Of a DNA stretch of 13,119 nucleotides, positions 1-6,477 are shown in pieces (position 1 is the first letter of the stretch; every line of letters begins with the position of its first letter). This DNA is from JBBIKU01 sp037445245 (GTDB taxonomy: Bacteria > Chloroflexota > Anaerolineae > Anaerolineales > Anaerolineaceae), in assembly GCA_037445245.1 (NCBI GenBank), contig JBBIKU010000066.1, forward strand, positions 1 through 13,119, in the 5' to 3' direction. A program made the position numbers and the translations under genes. The notes beneath the pieces are model-generated. The model made no database searches, was not told the DNA's origin, and saw nothing but the letters and a program-made list of their open reading frames with translations.

Positions 1-174
1 GGCAGCATCCCGGGCGCGCTGGTCGGGGCGCTCATCATGGGGCAGGCGGAAGCGCTCACGATGGGCTTTATTTCCACTCCCATGCGCGACGCTGTGGCAT
101 TTACCATCCTGATTCTGGTTTTGTTGATTCGACCGACGGGTATTCTCGGCGAGCCAGAGCGAGAAAAAGCGTAA
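1..174 (+). CDS. livH: Branched-chain amino acid ABC transporter permease LivH, C-terminal end (partial)
   Basis: Only the last 57 codons are present; the gene runs off the left edge in frame 1. The visible part starts GSIPGALVGALIMG, the usual glycine-rich turn near the LivH C-terminus. It continues into a hydrophobic segment (about residues 31-43) and ends in a short charged tail after RPTGILGEPE. The motif RPTGILG is typical of the end of LivH/LivM permeases. LivH would pair with LivM in the inner membrane to form the transport channel for leucine, isoleucine, valine or related amides. The TAA stop at 172-174 lies 12 nt before livM, so the two are almost certainly in one operon. Substrate cannot be told from this fragment. 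Confidence 0.9.
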   Translation, partial: GSIPGALVGALIMGQAEALTMGFISTPMRDAVAFTILILVLLIRPTGILGEPEREKA

Positions 175-186
175 AAGGACGCCGCT

Positions 187-1557
187 ATGGAATTAGGATT
201 TCTTTTTGGTTCGTTAGTCAAGATCGCCGCTCTGCTGGCATATTTATTCGGGCTATTAAAAGTTCTCGATTATCCGTCTAAATGGGTCAAGATTGCCGGG
301 GTGGTGGTGGCTTTTGGCGTGGTGCAGGTGGCGCTCTCGCTGCGCTTCGGCAATTTTCAAATATTTAACGATTTCGATCGCGGACTGCTCTTCCAGGCTT
401 GTTCCATGACCATGGTGGCACTGGGTTTGAACCTGATCTACGGTTTCAACGGTCAATTTAGCCTGGGGCAGTGGGGATTTTACGGCATCGGCGCCTACGC
501 TGCTGCCGACGTCACCTATCGCTGGGTGCTCGGCGACGCCCGCGGGCTGATTGTTCTCGGCAGCGGGGTCATCCTGGGTGGTTTGATGATCCTTGGCATT
601 CGCTCGTTCATCCAACGGACGCGCGGCATCCCGGTGCTTTCGCAGTTCACGATTTATTTGATCGGCAGTGTTCTCATAGGCGCCATTGCGGTTTGGATCG
701 GGGCGCAGATCAATCCCCTGCTGGCGCCTTCACTGGGAAGCAATGTGGCGCCTGGCCCGCTGAACAGCAACACCGCCAGGCAGGTGGTGTATTTCCTGGC
801 GGTCCTCTTTGCCGGCATCTTCGCCGCCGAGGTCAGTTTTCTGTTCGGGCTGCCGGTGCTTACACTGGGCAGTGATTATTTCGGTATTGCGACGCTTGGC
901 TTTTCGATTGTGATCAATACCCTGATGGTCAATTCAGATACCATTCTGCCCTTCCCCGAAATGAAAGGCGGGCGCGGCATGGTCGGCATCCCGCAATTAA
1001 CCACCTGGCTCTCGGCATTTTTGTTCATGCTGCTGGTGATCGTCATCATGCGCAACCTGATCCATTCTTCGACCGGGCGTGCCATCGTCTCGGTTCGCGA
1101 GGATGAGATTGCCGCCCGCGCCATGGGTATTGATGTAGCCAACGCCAAATTGCTTGCTTTTGTGCTGGGCAGCTTTTTCGCTGGTTTGGGCGGCGGCGTT
1201 TATGCTCATTACATTGGCTTCCTGAGCCCGGGTACGTTCACCTTCCTGGTCGGGTTCAATCCCATGATCATCGTGGTGTTTGGCGGCTTAGGCAGTATGA
1301 CCGGCACGATTGCGGCATCCTTCGGATGGATTTTCTTCCTCGAAGGCTTGCTGCGGGTATTCCTATCCCAAATGGGCACGGAGGCGCCGACCTGGCGGTT
1401 TGTGCTGTATCCGATCACCTTGCTGTTGATGATGTTGCTGCGTCCGCAGGGCTTGCTGGGCTCGGTTGAATGGGGCTTTTTGAAAGCCAAGGAAGCTACA
1501 TTAGCCAGACTGGACGCTAAAAAACCTCCAACGGCTGCTGCATCGGCGGCGGAGTGA
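187..1557 (+). CDS. livM: Branched-chain amino acid ABC transporter permease LivM
   Basis: A 456-residue polytopic membrane protein, the second permease of the Liv system. The ATG at 187 follows an AAAAGGA ribosome binding site (about 173-179). Recognisable family motifs in order: LGLNLIYGFNGQFSLGQ (about residues 78-94), GSDYFGIATLGF (about 229-240), and the cytoplasmic loop TGRAIVSVREDEIAARAMGID that docks the ATPases. The last is followed by FFAGLGGGVYAHYIG, a GGLGSMTG turn and the C-terminal RPQGLLG. Compared with common LivM proteins of roughly 300-400 residues it is long. The extra length lies mainly between about residues 120 and 205, which holds additional hydrophobic stretches before the conserved GSDYF motif. 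The TGA stop lies 7 nt before livG. Function assignment is firm; the transported amino acid is unknown. Confidence 0.93.
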   Translation: MELGFLFGSLVKIAALLAYLFGLLKVLDYPSKWVKIAGVVVAFGVVQVALSLRFGNFQIFNDFDRGLLFQACSMTMVALGLNLIYGFNGQFSLGQWGFYGIGAYAAADVTYRWVLGDARGLIVLGSGVILGGLMILGIRSFIQRTRGIPVLSQFTIYLIGSVLIGAIAVWIGAQINPLLAPSLGSNVAPGPLNSNTARQVVYFLAVLFAGIFAAEVSFLFGLPVLTLGSDYFGIATLGFSIVINTLMVNSDTILPFPEMKGGRGMVGIPQLTTWLSAFLFMLLVIVIMRNLIHSSTGRAIVSVREDEIAARAMGIDVANAKLLAFVLGSFFAGLGGGVYAHYIGFLSPGTFTFLVGFNPMIIVVFGGLGSMTGTIAASFGWIFFLEGLLRVFLSQMGTEAPTWRFVLYPITLLLMMLLRPQGLLGSVEWGFLKAKEATLARLDAKKPPTAAASAAE

Positions 1558-1564
1558 GGGGAGA

Positions 1565-2360
1565 ATGAGGACGATGGAAGAATCCCTTCAGAAAAACGAA
1601 AAAGAAACCCTGAAGATTGAAGGCTTGACCAAACACTTTGGCGGTTTGCGCGCCGTCAGCAATTTTGATCTGACGGTCAACAAAGGCGACCTGGCTGGAT
1701 TGATCGGCCCAAACGGCGCCGGAAAAACGACCGTCTTTAACATGATTACCGGGCTGTACGAACCCACCGGCGGTGATGTATTTTTCCAAGGCGACAATGT
1801 GGTGGGGTTGGAGCCGTTTGAGATCACCAACCTGGGGATAGGACGCACTTTCCAAAATATTCGCCTCTTTCAAAACCTGACCGTGCTGGATAACGTGCGC
1901 ATTGCCTACCATCCACACGCCGGTTACAACATTTTCGATGGCATTTTGCACAATGGCAAATATGGCGCAAAAGAAAAAGAACTGACCGAGATGGCGCAGG
2001 ATTTTCTAGCCATCTTCGGATTGGAAAATCTTCAAAATGAGGTGGCAAAAAACCTGCCCTATGGTGCCCAGCGCCGGGTTGAAATTGCCCGCGCCCTTGC
2101 CAGCGAACCCAGCCTGTTGCTGCGGCATGAACCCGCGCGAGATCGTCAATTTGATGGAACTGATCCACTTTATTCGAGACCGCTTTGATCTGACAATCTT
2201 GCTGATCGAACACCAGATGCGGGTGGTGATGGGAATCTGTGAACACATTACGGTGATGGATTTCGGTGAAGTGATCGCCCGGGGTAATCCCAAAGAAATC
2301 CAAGACAACGAAAAAGTGATTGAAGCCTATCTGGGGAAAGGGGCGGTACATGCTGCTTGA
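1565..2360 (+). pseudogene. livG: Branched-chain amino acid ABC transporter ATPase LivG, frameshifted by a ~17-nt deletion at Walker B
   Basis: LivG is one of two cytoplasmic ATPases that power LivHM. Frame 2 encodes residues 1-186 correctly: Walker A GPNGAGKT (48-55), Q-loop glutamine (97) and a signature-like LPYGAQRR (164-171; often LSYGQQ). It ends at SLLL (2112-2122). The rest of the protein continues in frame 3 from GGC ATG AAC CCG (2124 onward, reading GMNPREIVNLMEL), through the H-loop region LLIEHQM, to the stop at 2358-2360. Family members have about six residues (LDEPAA or LDEPTC) between LLL and GMNP. Here one base remains, so about 17 nt are missing, which explains the frame change. 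Walker B aspartate and catalytic glutamate are lost. Read straight through, frame 2 stops at 2186-2188 after 21 wrong residues. Start could be 1565 or the ATG at 1574; GAGGGGAG at 1556-1563 is better spaced for 1574. Assembly error is possible. Confidence 0.9.
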
Positions 2361-3057
2361 AGTTGATAACCTCCACGTATATTATGGAGCGATCCACGCT
2401 TTGCAGGGCGTCTCTTTCCACGTCGATGAGGGTGAGGTTGTAACCCTGATCGGCGCCAACGGAGCCGGCAAATCGACTACGCTGCGAACCATTTCCGGCT
2501 TGCTGCGACCGCTCACCGGTTCGATCAAATTCAAAGGACAGGAGATAACCCTAACACCTGCTGAAGAGATCGTGCGGATGGGGATCAGCCAGGTGCCGGA
2601 GGGGCGCAAGATTTTTGCCCCTCTCACCGTCCGTGAAAACCTGGATATGGGCGCCTTTACCCGCAAGGACCCCGCCGAAATCAAACAATCTATGGAGCAG
2701 GCTTTTGCCAGTTTCCCCCGCTTGAAAGAGCGTTTGAACCAATTGGGAGGGACGCTCTCGGGTGGCGAGCAGCAAATGCTGGCGATGGCGCGCGGATTGA
2801 TGAGCCGCCCGACCCTGCTGCTGCTGGACGAGCCTTCGATGGGTCTCAGCCCAATTTTGGTGGAGGAGATTTTCCGCATCCTTGGAGAACTCAACTCGCA
2901 AGGCATCAGCATTCTGCTGGTGGAGCAAAACGCCCAGATGGCGCTTTCGGTCGCGCACCGGGCGTATGTGCTCGAAACAGGCAGAATCATTCTTTCAGGA
3001 AGCGCCAAAGAAGTCAGCAGTAATCCGCAGGTTAAAGCAGCGTATCTCGGTATCTAA
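2350..3057 (+). CDS. livF: Branched-chain amino acid ABC transporter ATPase LivF
   Basis: An intact 235-residue ATPase, the usual LivF length, and the partner of LivG on the LivHM permeases. Walker A GANGAGKS is at 35-42, the LivF-type segment QVPEGRKIFAPLTVRENL at about 81-98, signature LSGGEQQ at 136-142 and Walker B LLLLDEPSMGLSP at 156-168. The H-loop position reads VEQNAQ, as is normal for LivF. I chose ATG 2350 rather than the in-frame ATG at 2320. It places the conserved LLEVDNLHVYYG at the N-terminus and follows AAAGGGG (2337-2343) at good spacing. It overlaps the 3' end of livG by 11 nt, typical of translational coupling. Last gene of the liv operon. Confidence 0.95.
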   Translation: MLLEVDNLHVYYGAIHALQGVSFHVDEGEVVTLIGANGAGKSTTLRTISGLLRPLTGSIKFKGQEITLTPAEEIVRMGISQVPEGRKIFAPLTVRENLDMGAFTRKDPAEIKQSMEQAFASFPRLKERLNQLGGTLSGGEQQMLAMARGLMSRPTLLLLDEPSMGLSPILVEEIFRILGELNSQGISILLVEQNAQMALSVAHRAYVLETGRIILSGSAKEVSSNPQVKAAYLGI

Positions 3058-3072
3058 ATCCATCTGAATATC

Positions 3073-3210
3073 AAAAAGCCCCGCGGCAGGCAACGAAACG
3101 ATTGAAATGGGTGCTGCCGGGGCAAGTACAGTCAGACCGGGCAAGTGATGGCAACCATCGGAAGCCCGGTCGTTGCGTTTGCCCTGGACGGCAACCTCTT
3201 TTTGTATTTT
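3073..3210 (+). terminator. Structured intergenic region after livF: two stem-loops and a U-tract terminator
   Basis: Stem 1 pairs GCCCCGCGGCAG (3078-3089) with CTGCCGGGGC (3114-3123), ten pairs with a 2-nt bulge. It is preceded by five A's (3073-3077), so it could also stop minus-strand transcripts. Stem 2 pairs GACCGGGC (3135-3142) with GCCCGGTC (3164-3171); inside it GATGG (3147-3151) pairs with CCATC (3155-3159), capped by CAA. A third short stem pairs GTTGC (3172-3176) with GCAAC (3191-3195). It is followed closely by a T-rich run (TCTTTTT, 3197-3203, then GTATTTT). Read together this is a likely liv operon terminator, possibly with alternative folds. No coding sequence is apparent between 3058 and 3276. 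Confidence 0.5.
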
Positions 3211-3213
3211 GCA

Positions 3214-3242
3214 TTGCGCTTTTAAACAAAATCCCATATAAT
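3214..3242 (+). promoter_or_regulatory. Sigma-70-type promoter for the sugar ABC ATPase gene
   Basis: A perfect TATAAT -10 box lies at 3237-3242. Seventeen bases upstream is TTGCGC (3214-3219), a weak -35 match with the conserved TTG. Transcription would begin near 3249. That lies downstream of the upstream in-frame ATG at 3241, so it supports the start at 3277. Confidence 0.6.
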
Positions 3243-3276
3243 GGCGTCACTATACTCGTTCCGGAAGGAGGAAGAA

Positions 3277-4389
3277 ATGGCAAGTGTAACCTACGATCAT
3301 GTTTGGAAGCGGTTTGGTGACTTCGTCGCTATCGATGACCTCAATATTGACATTGAGGACAAGGAGTTTTTGGTGCTGGTGGGTCCCTCGGGGTGCGGAA
3401 AGACCACTGCCCTGCGGTGTCTGGCTGGGTTGGAAGAGGTCTCAGCGGGCAGGGTGCTGATCGGTGCGCAGGTCGTCAATGACGTCCCGCCCAAAGATCG
3501 CGACATCGCCATGGTGTTCCAGTCCTACGCTCTGTATCCGCACATGTCCGTGTACGACAACATGGCGTTCGGGCTCAAGCTGCGCAGGTTGCCCAAAGCC
3601 GAGATCAAACAGCGGGTTCAAGAAGCCGCCGAAATTCTGGGCATTGAGCACTTGCTCAAACGCAGGCCGCGCGAACTTTCGGGTGGTCAGCGACAGCGTG
3701 TAGCCGTCGGACGCGCCATCGTGCGTGAACCCAAAGTGTTCCTTTTCGATGAACCGCTTTCGAACCTGGATGCCAAGCTGCGGGTGCAGACCCGGGCTGA
3801 AATCAGCAAGTTACATCAGCGCTTGCAGACTACATTTATCTATGTAACCCACGATCAGGTAGAAGCCATGACCATGGCATCCCGGATTGCGGTCATGAAT
3901 AAGGGCATTCTGCAGCAATTGGATACACCCCAGGTTTTGTATGATCGTCCCGCCAACCTGTTCGTTGCCGGGTTTATCGGTTCGCCTGCCATGAACTTCT
4001 TCCCCGCCAAACTGCGCAAGGATGGCAACAATCTATTTGTGGATACCGGCGATTTTTCGGTCAAGATCCCCCAAGAGCGTACCGACGTCTATATGCCGAT
4101 GGCTGATCGCGAAGTTATTTTTGGCATTCGCCCCGAAGACATCCACAATCCCGACTTTGCACCACCCGGCATCCACGCTGCCCCTGTCGGCTGCAAAGTG
4201 GATGTTACCGAGTTGATGGGTAATGAGATTTTCCTGTATTTGGTTTCGGGCAAAAACAGTTACGTGGCGCGGGTCGATCCGCGCACCCGCTTCCAGGTTG
4301 GAGACCAGGTTCAGGTGGTCTTCAACATGGATAATTTCCACATCTTCGATCCGGCTGTGGATAGAGAGAACCCGGTCGCGGTTCGCTGA
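3277..4389 (+). CDS. ugpC: Carbohydrate ABC transporter ATP-binding protein, UgpC/MalK/MsmX type
   Basis: A 370-residue cytoplasmic ATPase of the CUT1 sugar-importer family. Walker A GPSGCGKT is at 36-43, Q-loop FQSYALYPHM around Q82, signature LSGGQRQR at 134-141, Walker B FLFDEP at 155-160 and H-loop histidine 192 in VTHDQ. The region after about residue 235 is a TOBE-type regulatory and sugar-sensing domain. It includes FGIRPEDI and LMGNEIFLYL, as in MalK, UgpC and MsmX. ATG 3277 has a strong AAGGAGG at 3265-3271; the upstream in-frame ATG 3241 lies inside the -10 box. No sugar permease or binding protein is adjacent. It may therefore be a shared ATPase serving several importers, as known for MsmX and MsmK; this is inference. 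The symbol denotes the family, not a proven glycerol-3-phosphate role. Confidence 0.9.
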   Translation: MASVTYDHVWKRFGDFVAIDDLNIDIEDKEFLVLVGPSGCGKTTALRCLAGLEEVSAGRVLIGAQVVNDVPPKDRDIAMVFQSYALYPHMSVYDNMAFGLKLRRLPKAEIKQRVQEAAEILGIEHLLKRRPRELSGGQRQRVAVGRAIVREPKVFLFDEPLSNLDAKLRVQTRAEISKLHQRLQTTFIYVTHDQVEAMTMASRIAVMNKGILQQLDTPQVLYDRPANLFVAGFIGSPAMNFFPAKLRKDGNNLFVDTGDFSVKIPQERTDVYMPMADREVIFGIRPEDIHNPDFAPPGIHAAPVGCKVDVTELMGNEIFLYLVSGKNSYVARVDPRTRFQVGDQVQVVFNMDNFHIFDPAVDRENPVAVR

Positions 4390-4421
4390 ATCGGTGTTTA
4401 AAATCCCAATATGGATGACCG

Positions 4422-4463
4422 CATGTAGCGCAAGGTTGCATACTTGCGCTACATGGTATTTTT
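4422..4463 (+). terminator. Rho-independent terminator after the sugar ABC ATPase gene
   Basis: A perfect 13-bp inverted repeat pairs CATGTAGCGCAAG (4422-4434) with CTTGCGCTACATG (4443-4455) around an 8-nt loop. It is followed by GTATTTTTG with five T's at 4459-4463. It starts 33 nt after the stop codon and separates this gene from apgM. Confidence 0.88.
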
Positions 4464-4494
4464 GATCGGAAACCATTGTGCTTGAGGAAACAAA

Positions 4495-5648
4495 ATGACA
4501 TTTAAAAACATCTCTGCATTATTAGCTCCGGCGAACACGAAGATCGTGTTGCTGGTCATGGATGGCTTGGGCGGCATCCCCCTCGAAGCGGGCGGGCTAA
4601 CCGAGCTTGAAACGGCGCGCACCCCTCACATGGACCGGCTGGCAGCAGAGGGCATGCTGGGGCAGTCTCTGTCGATTGCCAATGGGATCACCCCCGGCTC
4701 GGGACCGTGTTGGAGTCGATTGGGGGCGGCATGCATATCCATAAGGGCGACGTGGCTGCCCGCGGCAACTTTTGCACGGTTGACGCCGAGGGGAAGATCG
4801 TCGACCGGCGCGCCGGCAGAATCTCCAGCGAGGATGCCTACCCGCTGGTCGAAAAACTCAAAACCGTCACTGTGCCGGGCGTCGAAGTGGAAGTTCGCCA
4901 GGTGAAAGAGTATCGTTTTGCAGTGGCGATGCGTGGCGAAGGGTTATCTCCTGAACTGGATGAGACCGATCCGCAGCGCACCGGCGTTCCGCCGCTGCCG
5001 GTGAAGGCGCGCACCCAACAGGCGCAGCGCACAGCCGAGCTGTTCAACCAGTGGATTGAAGCAGCCCGCGCCCAACTGGCGCATCACCCCACGGCGAACG
5101 CCCTCACGTTGCGCGGTTTTGCCACCGACCCTGGCTTGCCCAGCTACCAAGAAATGTACGGTCTGCGGGCTGCCTGCGTGGCGGTTTACCCGATGTATCG
5201 CGGCGTGGCGCGGCTGGTTGGCATGGAGGGGGTGGCTTTCGAGGGTGACAGCCCCGCCGATGAATTCCGCGCCCTCGAAAGCGTATGGCAGGATTACGAT
5301 TTCTTTTTTGTTCACATCAAAAAGACTGACAGCTACGGCGAAGATGGCAATTTCGAGGGCAAGGTCAAAGTGATCGAAAGCGTCGACCAGGCGTTGCCGC
5401 AATTGCTGAAACTGAAGCCGGATGTGCTGGTGGTCACCGGCGACCATTCGACCCCCTGCAAGCTCAAGAGCCACTCCTGGCATCCGGTGCCGTTCTTGCT
5501 GTGGGCACCGGGAACTGTGCGCCCTGATAACCAGACCAACTTTGGCGAACGCGCCTGCGCCCAGGGTGGGCTGGGCACCTTTCCGGCGCTGGATACGATG
5601 GCGCTGGCGTTGGCGCACGCTCAGCGTTTGAACAAGTTCGGGGCATAA
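4495..5648 (+). pseudogene. apgM: 2,3-bisphosphoglycerate-independent phosphoglycerate mutase (ApgM family), frameshifted by a ~55-nt deletion
   Basis: ApgM interconverts 3- and 2-phosphoglycerate in glycolysis and gluconeogenesis, using the metal-dependent alkaline phosphatase fold. Frame 1 from ATG 4495 (GAGGAAA at 4485-4490) gives 71 good residues: KIVLLVMDGLGG with metal-binding Asp23, then ARTPHMDRLA and ITPGSGP with the expected catalytic Ser69. The rest continues in frame 3 from GTG 4707 (VLESIGGGMHIHKGDVAARGNF) to the TAA at 5646-5648. It includes KKTDSYGEDG, the metal-binding VVTGDHSTP and SHSWHPVPFLLW. Family members have about 18 residues, usually AHLALFGYDP followed by IGRG, between these parts. 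Adding them gives about 402 residues, the normal size. Their loss plus one base is about 55 nt. Frame 1 alone stops at 4905. The flanking sequence is not degraded, so a recent deletion or an assembly fault is likely. Confidence 0.9.
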
Positions 5649-5671
5649 TTGCGTTGCCGAGAGTCGATCAG

Positions 5672-5716
5672 GAGGGGCGGTCTGGAAAGGCGCAGGTGTC
5701 TCTCAGACAGCCCCTC
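5672..5716 (+). terminator. Stem-loop between the convergent apgM and DUF1461 genes
   Basis: GAGGGGC (5672-5678) pairs with GCCCCTC (5710-5716). After one G-A mismatch, GTCTG (5680-5684) pairs with CAGAC (5704-5708), leaving a 19-nt loop. Only a short T run (CTTTG) follows on the plus strand. It sits 24 nt after the apgM stop in the convergent gap, so it probably helps end transcription there. Confidence 0.5.
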
Positions 5717-5811
5717 TTTGATTCCGACGTAATGGGGGAAGTGAAACGATTGGCTGACTGCCGCTGACGATTAAAACTGCCCGGCAAAGCTCTCTGTTAC
5801 AACCGGGAAGA

Positions 5812-6477
5812 TCATTGCTTTTTGGCGAGCTTTTTCCCTAAAAGGATGAACAGAACCGCCCCAGCCAGGCTGAGCACACCCAGGAAGATGAAGGCGTCTT
5901 GCCAGAAGCGCAGCGGAAAGAGGCGGATGAGTGTGTCGGTCCAGGCAAAGATCCAGGTATCGCCTTCGAAAAAGAGGCGGTGAAAGAGGGTGAAAAGGGT
6001 GTTGAAACTCAACGCCACGCTGAGCAGGATGGCGGCGATCAGCCCAACCGTCAGCCAGCCGCCCTTTGCCAGCGCTCGCCAGTAGGCGGGCAGCCAGCGT
6101 CCAGCCCGCGCCCATAAGCCGGTTGCCAACAGGATCAGGATGATGACATACCAGACGGTGATGGTTTGTTGCACCAGCACCTTGACGTCGTGCATGTGAC
6201 GCAACTCGCGTTGATTGAAGAGCGGACTGCCGTCGGGGAATTGCAGGTTTGCCAGGAAAGCAATTTCCTCATCCTTGAGCAGATAATCCACCGCGAGGCG
6301 TGACCAGTACAGGCGGTCGTCCATACTGAAGCCGTATTCATCCGCTGGGAAAGCGGGCATACGGTATTCTATCTCTAAAAAGAGGGGGGTCAACAACAGC
6401 CGCACGGAGGTCATGATCAAAAACAAGGGTAGCAGGATGACGACCAGCCATCCTGCCGCGGTTTGGGATCGGGTCAT
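5812..6477 (-). CDS. DUF1461 / TIGR01906-type integral membrane protein
   Basis: A 221-residue protein with four likely membrane segments at about 8-30, 103-123, 140-158 and 194-214. A soluble, probably extracytoplasmic loop joins the first two. That loop carries the motif FNQRELRHMHDVK (87-99), and a later segment carries DTLIRLFPLRFWQDA (181-195). Both match the DUF1461 family as I know it; its function is unknown. Its ATG (6477-6475) overlaps the TGA stop of the upstream spermidine synthase-like gene as ATGA, so it is translationally coupled to it. The C-terminus is lysine-rich (GKKLAKKQ), consistent with a cytoplasmic end. Family assignment fairly sure; role unassigned. Confidence 0.8.
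   Translation of the reverse strand: MTRSQTAAGWLVVILLPLFLIMTSVRLLLTPLFLEIEYRMPAFPADEYGFSMDDRLYWSRLAVDYLLKDEEIAFLANLQFPDGSPLFNQRELRHMHDVKVLVQQTITVWYVIILILLATGLWARAGRWLPAYWRALAKGGWLTVGLIAAILLSVALSFNTLFTLFHRLFFEGDTWIFAWTDTLIRLFPLRFWQDAFIFLGVLSLAGAVLFILLGKKLAKKQ

Noticed and set aside
2120..2140. Straight translation in frame 2 reads LLLRHEPARD, which resembles a Walker B variant with His replacing Asp.
   Set aside because: The frame ends shortly after and the true C-terminal half lies in frame 3. The resemblance comes from the sequence ATGAACCCGC encoding MNP in the other frame.
2100..2190. Programmed ribosomal frameshifting in livG.
   Set aside because: No slippery heptamer is seen, and shifting frame would not restore the missing Walker B residues.
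3241..3276. Start of the sugar ATPase at ATG 3241.
   Set aside because: That ATG lies within the TATAAT box; ATG 3277 has a strong AAGGAGG and matches family N-termini.
4700..4712. Two separate genes in place of apgM, the second starting at GTG 4707.
   Set aside because: The two parts form one continuous family profile, and the GTG has no ribosome binding site and begins mid-domain.
4033..5618. Long antisense reading frames opposite the sugar ATPase and apgM genes (for example 4476-4033 and 5618-4944 on the minus strand).
   Set aside because: They mirror the codon pattern of well-supported genes in GC-rich DNA, show no recognisable domains and have no promoter or ribosome binding site.
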